Positions 27,222 through 34,251 of a stretch of DNA of 64,000 nt are shown here, one piece after another. The first letter of the stretch is position 1, and every line of letters starts with the position of its first letter. Source of the DNA: an uncultured Collinsella sp. GTDB taxonomy: Bacteria > Actinomycetota > Coriobacteriia > Coriobacteriales > Coriobacteriaceae. Both the position numbers and the translations under genes were made by a program. The notes under the pieces are model-generated. The model searched no databases, was not told where the DNA came from, and worked only from the letters and a program-made list of their open reading frames with translations. The stretch is taken from positions 155,059 to 219,058 of the forward strand of contig CAUGJE010000003.1 of NCBI GenBank assembly GCA_959599915.1, written 5' to 3'.

Positions 27222-27249
27222 TTGCAAATCGCGAATTCTTGTCTAAGAT
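27222..27249 (+). promoter_or_regulatory. Possible upstream promoter of rpsP operon
   Basis: TTGCAA (27222-27227), a 16-base spacer and TAAGAT (27244-27249) lie in the dinB-rpsP divergent gap. Confidence 0.45.
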
Positions 27250-27293
27250 ATGGATTTGCCTTCGACTACACCGAAGAAGTTGGTCTCACGGAC

Positions 27294-27322
27294 TTCACCT
27301 GCCCGCGTCGATGGCGTATTAT
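27294..27322 (+). promoter_or_regulatory. Probable proximal promoter of rpsP operon
   Basis: TTCACC (27294-27299), a 17-base spacer and TATTAT (27317-27322) lie 57 bases before the rpsP start codon. Confidence 0.5.
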
Positions 27323-27378
27323 GTTCAACTGTTTGTTTGTAGTTGCAGCCTAAAGCTGCTTGGTTGGAGGAGTTTCCT

Positions 27379-27720
27379 TTGGCAGTCAAGATTCGCCTTG
27401 CTCGTCACGGCGCTAAGAAGCGTCCGTACTACCGTGTCGTCGTCGCCGATTCCCGCGCCCCGCGTGACGGTCGTATCATCGAGGAGGTTGGCCGCTACAA
27501 CCCGATGACCGCCCCCAAGACCATCAACCTCGACCTCGAGAAGATCGCCGACTGGCAGTCCAAGGGCGCTCAGCTCACCGACGCCGTCGCCGCTCTGGTC
27601 AAGGCCGCCAACGAGGGCGAGAAGACCGAGACCGTCGTCAAGAAGTCCAAGAAGCAGCTCGCCAAAGAGGCCGAGGCCGCTAAGGCTGCCGCTGAGGCCG
27701 CTGAGGGCGCCGAGGAGTAA
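27379..27720 (+). CDS. rpsP: Small ribosomal subunit protein bS16
   Basis: This 113-residue S16 starts at TTG 27379, with GGAGGAG eight bases upstream. The product begins MAVKIRLARHGAKKRPYYR, exactly where the family begins, although the frame is open for 12 more codons. RPYYRVVVADSRAPRDG and EEVGRYNPM are conserved core motifs. The C terminus is an Ala/Glu/Lys extension. It leads the conserved rpsP-khpA-rimM-trmD cluster. Confidence 0.97.
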   Translation: MAVKIRLARHGAKKRPYYRVVVADSRAPRDGRIIEEVGRYNPMTAPKTINLDLEKIADWQSKGAQLTDAVAALVKAANEGEKTETVVKKSKKQLAKEAEAAKAAAEAAEGAEE

Positions 27721-27723
27721 ATC

Positions 27724-28008
27724 GTGCCTGAGGTTGACGCTGCACAGCTCGAGGGTGAGGCAATGCTCTCAGATCGCATCGCCGATCTCGTCGAATATCT
27801 CGTTGTTCAGATCGTCGACGACCCGGATTCCGTGAGCCTTGAGGTCATCGATGGTGACGACGCCTCTACGATCGAGGTTTCGGTCGCCGAGGATGACGTC
27901 GCTAAGGTCATCGGCCGTCGTGGCCGTACCATCAAGGCCATTCGCACGCTCGCCCGTGCACTGGCCGCTCGCCTCGACACTGCTGTCGAGGTAGAGGTTC
28001 TGGGCTAG
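27724..28008 (+). CDS. khpA: KH-domain RNA-binding protein KhpA
   Basis: This 94-residue single KH domain protein has a GRRG loop in VIGRRGRTIKAIRTL, the RNA-contact motif. Family members (YlqC/KhpA) bind RNA with KhpB and affect cell elongation and division in streptococci. The start is GTG 27724, three bases after the rpsP stop, and the gene lies four bases before rimM. The first 15 residues are longer than usual; an ATG at codon 14 is an alternative start. Confidence 0.92.
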   Translation: MPEVDAAQLEGEAMLSDRIADLVEYLVVQIVDDPDSVSLEVIDGDDASTIEVSVAEDDVAKVIGRRGRTIKAIRTLARALAARLDTAVEVEVLG

Positions 28009-28012
28009 GACC

Positions 28013-28534
28013 TTGAGGTCCCAGTACAAAAACATCGCCCGTGTGGTCAAGCCGCACGGAAGGAAGGGGGAGGTCCTCGCGCAGCCGCTGCGGGGGCTTC
28101 CTTCTGTATTAGAGCCGGGTATGCGCGTCGCCCTGACGCCGCCGGCGCTCAAGCGCGACCGCTTTTGCACGGTCGTGTCCGTCACCGATACGGGCGATGG
28201 CGATCTGGTCTCGTTTGAGGGCATTGACGACTTGACGGCCGCCGAGGGCATCACGGGATGCTATGTGTTGGCAAATCGTGACGATTTTGAGCTCGATTCA
28301 CTCGACGCCGCCTATTCCGACCTGATGGGTCGCGAGGTGGTCGACGAGCGCTTCGGTTCACTCGGTACGATCGTCGAGATCATGTCGACGCCCGCTAACG
28401 ATGTTTGGGTCGTCGAGGGCGATCGGTACGGCGAGGTACTGATTCCCGTGATCGAGCAGGTTGTGCTCGATCTTCCCGACACAGGAACAATTTCCGTCCA
28501 CGTTATGGACGGCCTGATCGATATGGACAAGTAG
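28013..28534 (+). CDS. rimM: Ribosome maturation factor RimM
   Basis: This 173-residue 16S processing factor acts on the head of the 30S subunit. The N-terminal beta-barrel (NIARVVKPHGRKGEVLAQPL) and the C-terminal PRC-barrel (DLMGREVVDE, PVIEQVVLDLP) are both present. TTG 28013 follows TAGGA directly after the khpA stop. Its place between the S16/KH genes and trmD is conserved in most bacteria. Confidence 0.94.
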   Translation: MRSQYKNIARVVKPHGRKGEVLAQPLRGLPSVLEPGMRVALTPPALKRDRFCTVVSVTDTGDGDLVSFEGIDDLTAAEGITGCYVLANRDDFELDSLDAAYSDLMGREVVDERFGSLGTIVEIMSTPANDVWVVEGDRYGEVLIPVIEQVVLDLPDTGTISVHVMDGLIDMDK

Positions 28535-28544
28535 GGAGGACAAC

Positions 28545-29303
28545 ATGCTGATTGAGACCCTTTCGGTCTTTCCCGAGATGTTTGAGCCCGTCATGTCCAC
28601 ATCGATTTTGGGCCGCGCCCGCAAGGCCGGCCTTTTTGATTTTAAGGCGTATAACCTGCGCGACTGGACGCACGACCGCCATCGTACCGTCGATGACGAG
28701 CCGTACGGCGGCGGGCAGGGCATGCTCATGAAGGTCGAGCCTATCGCCGAGGCCATCGAGGCCATTAGCGCGGAGGGCCCCAAGCCGACGGTGGTGTTCT
28801 TCACCCCGTGCGGCGAGCCTTTTACGCAGCATGTGGCCGAGCGCCTGCTCAAAAGCGAGCGCTTGCTGTTTGTGTGCAGCCGTTACGAGGGTGTCGACGA
28901 GCGTGCCTATGCGTATGCCGACGAGCGCCTGTCGATCGGCGATTACGTGCTCACGGGCGGCGAGCTTCCCGCTATGGTCGTTGCCGATGCTGTCGTACGC
29001 CTGATTCCCGGCGCCCTTGGTGACGAGATGAGCAACGTCGACGAGTCGTTCTCGACCGCCGAGGACGGAGGCCTGCTCGAGTATGCGCAGTACACTCGCC
29101 CTGCTGAATTCAACGGCGAGGGCGTGCCGCCGGTGCTCGTGAGCGGTGACCATGCCAAGGTCGATGCCTGGCGCCGTAAGAATGCCATCGAGCGCACCTG
29201 CCGCTGGCGTCCCGACCTGATCGAGACGGCACGGCTTACGCCCCAGGAGCGCGCATACGCGCAGGAGATTCTGGACGCTTCGTATTCGCAGAGCGAGGAG
29301 TGA
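28545..29303 (+). CDS. trmD: tRNA (guanine37-N1)-methyltransferase
   Basis: This 252-residue SPOUT methyltransferase makes m1G37 in tRNAs with G36, preventing frameshifting. The trefoil-knot motifs CSRYEGVDERAYAYAD and LSIGDYVLTGGELPAM, and the N-terminal DDEPYGGGQGMLMK, are intact. The start has a strong GGGAGGACAAC leader. It is immediately followed by the signal peptidase gene, whose ribosome binding site lies in the last trmD codons. Confidence 0.96.
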   Translation: MLIETLSVFPEMFEPVMSTSILGRARKAGLFDFKAYNLRDWTHDRHRTVDDEPYGGGQGMLMKVEPIAEAIEAISAEGPKPTVVFFTPCGEPFTQHVAERLLKSERLLFVCSRYEGVDERAYAYADERLSIGDYVLTGGELPAMVVADAVVRLIPGALGDEMSNVDESFSTAEDGGLLEYAQYTRPAEFNGEGVPPVLVSGDHAKVDAWRRKNAIERTCRWRPDLIETARLTPQERAYAQEILDASYSQSEE

Positions 29304-29305
29304 GA

Positions 29306-29869
29306 ATGGTTCCATCGCAGCATTCCGCGTTGAGGGGCGCTTTTGAGTGGGTCGCGGTCATCGCGATCGCGCTCGTGGCCACCTTCCTGATCCGCACCTT
29401 TGTGGTCGAGCCCTTTGTGGTACCCACCGGCTCCATGGAGGACACGATCGAGATTGGCGACCAGATCCTGGCACAAAAGGTGAGCCTCGAGCTCGGTCAG
29501 CCCGTCAAACAGGGCGATATCGTGGTGTTCCACAACCCCGATGCCACTTCCGAGCATGATGTTCTTGTCAAGCGTGTTATTGCCACGGCCGGCCAGACGG
29601 TCGACCTGCAGGACGGCAAGGTCGTCGTCGACGGCCAGGCGCTCGATGAGGACTATACGACCGGCATGAGTTGGCCGCTTTCGGTCCAAGCGCCTGGCGC
29701 CCAGGTGAGTTATCCCTACACCGTTCCCGACGGGTGCGTGTGGGTGATGGGCGACAACCGCGAAAACTCTGCCGACTCGCGCTACTTTGGTCCCGTCGAT
29801 CGCTCTGATTTGATCGCTGTGGCGCTTGTGCGCTACTGGCCGCTCAACCGCATCGGCGCTATCGACTAA
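29306..29869 (+). CDS. lepB: Signal peptidase I
   Basis: This 187-residue membrane protease cleaves Sec signal peptides. One N-terminal helix (residues about 12-31) is followed by the catalytic Ser in PTGSMEDT (S43) and the general-base Lys in DVLVKRVIA (K89). The GDNRENSADSRYFGPV box comes near the end. ATG 29306 is chosen because GAGGAG lies five bases before it; a GTG at 29300 overlapping the trmD stop is less likely. It could process the two large secreted proteins encoded in this window. Confidence 0.95.
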   Translation: MVPSQHSALRGAFEWVAVIAIALVATFLIRTFVVEPFVVPTGSMEDTIEIGDQILAQKVSLELGQPVKQGDIVVFHNPDATSEHDVLVKRVIATAGQTVDLQDGKVVVDGQALDEDYTTGMSWPLSVQAPGAQVSYPYTVPDGCVWVMGDNRENSADSRYFGPVDRSDLIAVALVRYWPLNRIGAID

Positions 29870-29928
29870 AAACCGCTATAGTACAGTACCTAACCGTGTA
29901 ATCGTTTCGACGAGGGGATATTAGAGGC

Positions 29929-30840
29929 ATGAACGCTTCATCGCTTTCCTTCCAAGACATCATCCTGCGCCTCCAGCAGTACTGGGGCGAGCAGGGCTGC
30001 GTCATTATGCAGCCCTATGACTCCGAGGTCGGTGCCGGTACCTTCCATACCGCGACCACGCTGCGCTCGCTCGGTCCCGCCGAATGGCGCACCTGCTATG
30101 CGCAGCCCTGCCGCCGTCCCGCCGACGGCCGCTACGGCGAGAACCCTAACCGCATGCAGCACTACTATCAGTTTCAGGTGCTCATTAAGCCCTCTCCGGT
30201 TAATGCTCAGGAGCTTTACCTGGGGTCTCTTGCTGCCATTGGCCTGGACCCCAACGACCATGACGTCCGTTTTGTCGAGGACGACTGGGAGAGCCCGACG
30301 CTGGGCGCCTGGGGCCTTGGCTGGGAGGTCTGGCTCAACGGCATGGAGGTCACGCAGTTTACGTACTTCCAGCAGGTGGGCGGTATCGAGGTCGACCCCG
30401 TGCCCGTCGAGATCACCTATGGCCTGGAGCGTATCGCCATGTACGCTCAGGGCGTCAACTCGGTCTACGATCTGGTGTGGAGCTATCTGCCCGACGGCAC
30501 GCCCATGACCTACGGCGACGTGTTCCTCGAGAACGAGCGCGAGTTCAGTGCCTATAACTTTGAGGTCGCCAACGTCGAGATGATGCGTCAGAAGTTTGAC
30601 GACTACGAGGCCGAGTGCCACTCTTGCCTGGAGCGCAAACTGCCGCTGCCGGCGTACGACTGCGTCATGAAGTGCAGCCATGCCTTCAACCTGCTCGATG
30701 CCCGCGGCGCCCTGTCCGCGGTCGAGCGTGCCAACTACATCCTGCGCGTCCGCGCCGTCGCCAAGGCGTGCTGCGAGGCCTACATGGCCGAGGTCGCCGG
30801 AGTCAACGAGAATGCCGACCAGGAAGGCGAGGTGGCGTAA
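29929..30840 (+). CDS. glyQ: Glycyl-tRNA synthetase alpha subunit
   Basis: This 303-residue catalytic subunit of the bacterial alpha2-beta2 GlyRS has QQYWGEQGCVIMQPYDSEVG, VNAQELYLGSL and PVEITYGLERIAMYAQG in the class II active site. The 59-base gap to lepB carries a TATAGT box (29877-29882) but no T-box leader. glyS starts three bases after its stop, so the subunits are made in step. Confidence 0.97.
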   Translation: MNASSLSFQDIILRLQQYWGEQGCVIMQPYDSEVGAGTFHTATTLRSLGPAEWRTCYAQPCRRPADGRYGENPNRMQHYYQFQVLIKPSPVNAQELYLGSLAAIGLDPNDHDVRFVEDDWESPTLGAWGLGWEVWLNGMEVTQFTYFQQVGGIEVDPVPVEITYGLERIAMYAQGVNSVYDLVWSYLPDGTPMTYGDVFLENEREFSAYNFEVANVEMMRQKFDDYEAECHSCLERKLPLPAYDCVMKCSHAFNLLDARGALSAVERANYILRVRAVAKACCEAYMAEVAGVNENADQEGEVA

Positions 30841-30843
30841 GCC

Positions 30844-32940
30844 ATGGCAGACGCTAAGGATTTCCTGTTTGAGATCGGTACGGAGGAAATGCCCTCTGCA
30901 CCGCTGAACAATGCCGTCAAGCAGCTTGGCACCATGATCGCCAAGGGTCTCGATGAGGCCGGTCTGGCCCATGGCGAGGTCCGCGTGATCTCGAGTCCGC
31001 GTCGCCTGGCTGCGCTCGTTGCCGACGTCGCCACCGCGACCGATGAGGTTCACGAGGTCAAGCGTGGCCCCGCGGCCAACATCGCCTTCGACGCTGACGG
31101 TAACGCCACCAAGGCCGCCCAGGGCTTCGCCCGCAAGTGCGGTGTGGCTGCCGAGGACCTGGTCCGTCGCGAGGACACCGATGGCCGTGAGTACGTCTTT
31201 GCCGAGAAGAACATTCCTTCCGCCCCGGCCACCCCGATCCTGACGGCCCTGTGCGAGAAGACCATCGCCGGCCTGCAGTGGCCTAACTACCGTTCTCAGC
31301 GCTGGGGCCACGAGCACGCCACGTTCGTGCGCCCGGTCCGCTGGATCTGCTGCCTTTTGGGCGAGGACGTCGTGCCCGTGTCGTTTGCCGACGTGACGAG
31401 CGGCAACACCACGCGCGGTCATCGCGTACTTGGCCCCGGTGATCATGTGGTCGCCAGCCCCGCCGTCTACGAGCAGGTGCTCGAGTACGCCGGCGTGCTT
31501 TCTGCCGAGCGCCGTCGCGAGGCGATTCTCGCCGGTATCGCCGAGGTCGAGGCTGCCCGTCCCGGCTGCCATGTCGACACGCCTAAGAAGGTCTTTGAGG
31601 AGGTCATCAACCTCTGCGAGTGGCCGACGGTGCTCGTCGGTACCTTCGACGAGGAGTTCCTCAAGGTTCCGCACGAGATCATCTGCGAGTCCATGCTCAC
31701 CAACCAGCGCTACTTCCCGATCTATGACGGCGAGGGCAAGCTGACGCGTGAGTTCGTGGTCGTCTCCAACAGCAAGCCCGAGAACGCCGAGCGCGTGATC
31801 GACGGCAACGAGCGCGTTGTGCGCGCCCGCCTTGACGACGCCAAGTTCTTCTACGAGGAGGATCTGAAGATCTCCCTCGACGAGTTCCGTGAGCGCTTGG
31901 CCAAGGTTGCTTTCCAGGAGAAGCTTGGCAGCGTGCTCGCCAAGTCCGAGCGTATTGAGCAGCTCGCGCTCGTCATCGCTCGCGAGGCCCATCTGGGTGC
32001 CCACCTTGCCGCCGATGCCGGCCGTGCCGCGCACCTGTGCAAGGCCGACCTGGTGTCCAACGCCGTCGTCGAGTTCACGAGCCAACAGGGCGTGATGGGC
32101 GGTTACTACGCCATCGCGATGGGGGAGAACGACGAGGTCGCTCATGCTATCCGCGATCACTATCGTCCCCGCTTTGCCGGCGACGAGCTGCCCGAGGGCA
32201 CCGCTGGCTGCATCGTGGCCTGCGCCGATAAGCTCGATACCATTGCCGGCATCTTTGCCATCGGCGAGCCCCCGACCGGATCTTCCGACCCGTACGCGCT
32301 GCGTCGTGCCGCCATCGGCATCATCAACATCCTGCGCGACCGCCTGCCGATTGACCCCACGTCGCTCATCGACTTTGCGCTCGAGCTCTACGCTGAGCAG
32401 GGCATTGAGTTCGACGCCGCCGAGGTCGCCCAGCAGGTTCGCGACTTCTTCCACGGCCGTCTGGTGAGCATGGCCCGTGACGAGAAGATCCCGGCCGACA
32501 CCGTTGCCGCCGTTTCCGCGGTGCACATCATTGCCCCGTCGGTCTTCTTCGCCCGCTGCGCCGCCCTCGACGAGGCCCGCAAGAACGACGCCGAGACCTT
32601 CGACAACCTGGCGACTGCCTACGCCCGAGCCGCGCATATCTCCAAGCCCGAGCTGGGTGTGGAGTACGACCGCAGCCTGATGGGCGAGGTCGAGCTTGCA
32701 CTTGCCGACGCCTCCGAGTTCGCTCAGACCGCTGTCGATGCCGCCCTTGCTGCCGAGGATTACCCTGCCGCGTTTGCCGCTCTGGCCGCCCTGCGTGCCC
32801 CCATCGACCGTTTCTTTGACGAGGTTATGGTCATGGACAAGGACGAGCAGCTCCGCGATAATCGCCTTAAGCTGCTCAACCGCTTCGAGGCCGTTTTCTC
32901 CGGCATCGCCAACATTGGTGAGCTTGCCCGCAAAAAGTAA
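30844..32940 (+). CDS. glyS: Glycyl-tRNA synthetase beta subunit
   Basis: This 698-residue tRNA-binding subunit partners GlyQ. It begins DFLFEIGTEEMPSAPL, the typical N terminus, and has KRGPAANIAFDADG and RPVRWICCLLG. The HD-like segment and the anticodon-binding C-terminal helices (DPYALRRAAIGIINIL, FDEVMVMDKDEQLRDNRLKL) follow. Length and motifs are normal. Confidence 0.97.
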   Translation: MADAKDFLFEIGTEEMPSAPLNNAVKQLGTMIAKGLDEAGLAHGEVRVISSPRRLAALVADVATATDEVHEVKRGPAANIAFDADGNATKAAQGFARKCGVAAEDLVRREDTDGREYVFAEKNIPSAPATPILTALCEKTIAGLQWPNYRSQRWGHEHATFVRPVRWICCLLGEDVVPVSFADVTSGNTTRGHRVLGPGDHVVASPAVYEQVLEYAGVLSAERRREAILAGIAEVEAARPGCHVDTPKKVFEEVINLCEWPTVLVGTFDEEFLKVPHEIICESMLTNQRYFPIYDGEGKLTREFVVVSNSKPENAERVIDGNERVVRARLDDAKFFYEEDLKISLDEFRERLAKVAFQEKLGSVLAKSERIEQLALVIAREAHLGAHLAADAGRAAHLCKADLVSNAVVEFTSQQGVMGGYYAIAMGENDEVAHAIRDHYRPRFAGDELPEGTAGCIVACADKLDTIAGIFAIGEPPTGSSDPYALRRAAIGIINILRDRLPIDPTSLIDFALELYAEQGIEFDAAEVAQQVRDFFHGRLVSMARDEKIPADTVAAVSAVHIIAPSVFFARCAALDEARKNDAETFDNLATAYARAAHISKPELGVEYDRSLMGEVELALADASEFAQTAVDAALAAEDYPAAFAALAALRAPIDRFFDEVMVMDKDEQLRDNRLKLLNRFEAVFSGIANIGELARKK

Positions 32941-32974
32941 GCTAGCCTGCGCATAAGCGCAAAAGGAGCCCCGC

Positions 32975-33850
32975 ATGGATTGCCCGGTCACCGCTCGTCC
33001 CACCGTTATCGTTATCTCCGACTCGCTCGGTGATACCGCTTGTGAGGTGGTGCTTGCGGCGTCCGGGCAATTTAATGAAGGGGCTTTTCGTGTTTTACGT
33101 CTGCCTAAGGTGACCTCGGTGGAGCAGGTTAAGTCGTTTGTGGGCCCGAGAGTCGATGCCGACCATCGCGATATCGCCGTGTTCCATACCATCGTCGACC
33201 CGGCGCTTCGGGCTTGCGTGCTCGACTACTTGGGCATGCTGCACATTCGCTCTGTCGACCTGATCGGCCCGTCGCTCGCGGTGCTGTCGTCGCTTATTGG
33301 CGTGCCGCCAAAAGGAGTGGCGGGTGTGATCCATAAGACCGATGACCGGTATTTCCATCGTATCGAGGCCATGGAGTACTTTGTCGAGCACGATGACGGG
33401 CGCGGCTGCGATGATCTGTCGGGTGCCGATATCGTGTTGCTGGGTGTATCGCGCACATCCAAGACGCCGCTTTCGATGTATTTGGCCTATCAGGGCTACA
33501 AGGTCGCCAACGTTCCGCTGGCGCACGGTATGGAGCCGCCCAAGTCGATTTACGAGGTCGACCCGATGCGTCTGTTCGGCCTGATTTCGACCGTCGGCGT
33601 CATCTCCGAGATTCGCGATAGCCGCCTGGGCGACGACTATGCCCGTGCCGTTGCCGGTTCCTATGCCGAGCCCGAGAGTGTACGCAGCGAGCTCGAGGAG
33701 GCTCGCGCCCTCATGAAACGTCTGGGTTGCTTTGTGGTGCGTACCGACGGCAAGGCGATCGAGGAGAGTGCCTCCGAGATCATCGCTCATCTCGAAGAGA
33801 TCCAGGAAGCCAGGGCCCGCCGCGCCGCCCGTCGCGCCCAACAAAGCTAG
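32975..33850 (+). CDS. ppsR: Pyruvate,phosphate dikinase regulatory protein (bifunctional kinase/phosphorylase, DUF299)
   Basis: This 291-residue protein switches PPDK off by ADP-dependent phosphorylation of the active-site Thr and on again by Pi-dependent dephosphorylation. The nucleotide-binding loop GVSRTSKTP is at 157-165. The PLAHGMEPPKSIYEVD segment and the N-terminal VISDSLGDTACEVV are family hallmarks. The gene has its target ppdK as the next gene, 401 bases away, which makes PPDK rather than PEP synthase the substrate. AAAGGAG precedes the ATG. Confidence 0.93.
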   Translation: MDCPVTARPTVIVISDSLGDTACEVVLAASGQFNEGAFRVLRLPKVTSVEQVKSFVGPRVDADHRDIAVFHTIVDPALRACVLDYLGMLHIRSVDLIGPSLAVLSSLIGVPPKGVAGVIHKTDDRYFHRIEAMEYFVEHDDGRGCDDLSGADIVLLGVSRTSKTPLSMYLAYQGYKVANVPLAHGMEPPKSIYEVDPMRLFGLISTVGVISEIRDSRLGDDYARAVAGSYAEPESVRSELEEARALMKRLGCFVVRTDGKAIEESASEIIAHLEEIQEARARRAARRAQQS

Positions 33851-33876
33851 CTTATGTGGGATGGGTTTGTCTGGGT

Positions 33877-33983
33877 GGCTAATTTGGGACGGGGCTATTT
33901 TAGCTACCCATAATCCGGATACGGCTCGGGGCCGAACGCTCGTGTGGGGTAGCTAAAATAGCCCCGTTCCAAATTAGATAGCC
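33877..33983. repeat. Long palindromic intergenic element, copy 2
   Basis: The left arm is at 33877-33909 and the right arm at 33947-33983, with a 37-base loop. The first 30 bases of the arms pair with one mismatch. The 30-base arm core is identical to copy 1 (114-247) except for one base in each arm, and these two changes keep the base pair. The loops are unrelated in sequence. It starts 27 bases after the ppsR stop. Confidence 0.85.
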
Positions 33984-34029
33984 AAAGAGGATACCTGAAA
34001 ATAATGCATGATTATGGTAAAGCGATTTA

Positions 34030-34176
34030 GCAGTTTTTACTGCTTCTGACCTGCAATTACACTCTAGTGGTATCTTCATAAGGTAACCACCTTTACCTAC
34101 CGTTTACCGTGAGTTTTAGCACGTTTACCAAACCGCGTATCCTCTGCTCAAGCCCGTTCAAATCCCGCCGTATAGT
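34030..34176 (+). promoter_or_regulatory. ppdK upstream regulatory region with phased TTTACC motifs
   Basis: A possible promoter (TTTTAC at 34035-34040, 17 bases, TACACT at 34058-34063) is followed by an inverted repeat AGGTAA-N6-TTACCT (34081-34098). Further TTTACC copies start at 34103 and 34124. The copies at 34092, 34103 and 34124 are 11 and 21 bases apart, close to whole helical turns. Another GGTAAA occurs at 34016. A TATAGT at 34171 might be an alternative -10. The rest of the 33984-34251 gap shows no gene. Confidence 0.5.
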
Positions 34177-34251
34177 TCCCTCACGGCCCGCATCCGGCGG
34201 GTCGATTCGTTACCACGGTCGTGCGCGAGAGCGCATGGAAGGGGAAGTATC

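Noticed and set aside
29870..29928. T-box riboswitch before glyQ or proS
   Set aside because: The glyQ gap is only 59 bases and proS has one base; no specifier stem or TGG-containing T-box sequence is present.
29938..33192. A 1084-codon minus-strand open frame opposite glyQ-glyS
   Set aside because: It spans two well-recognised genes and has no recognisable motif; it is a composition artefact of GC-rich coding DNA. The same applies to 34210-36642 and 3724-5736.
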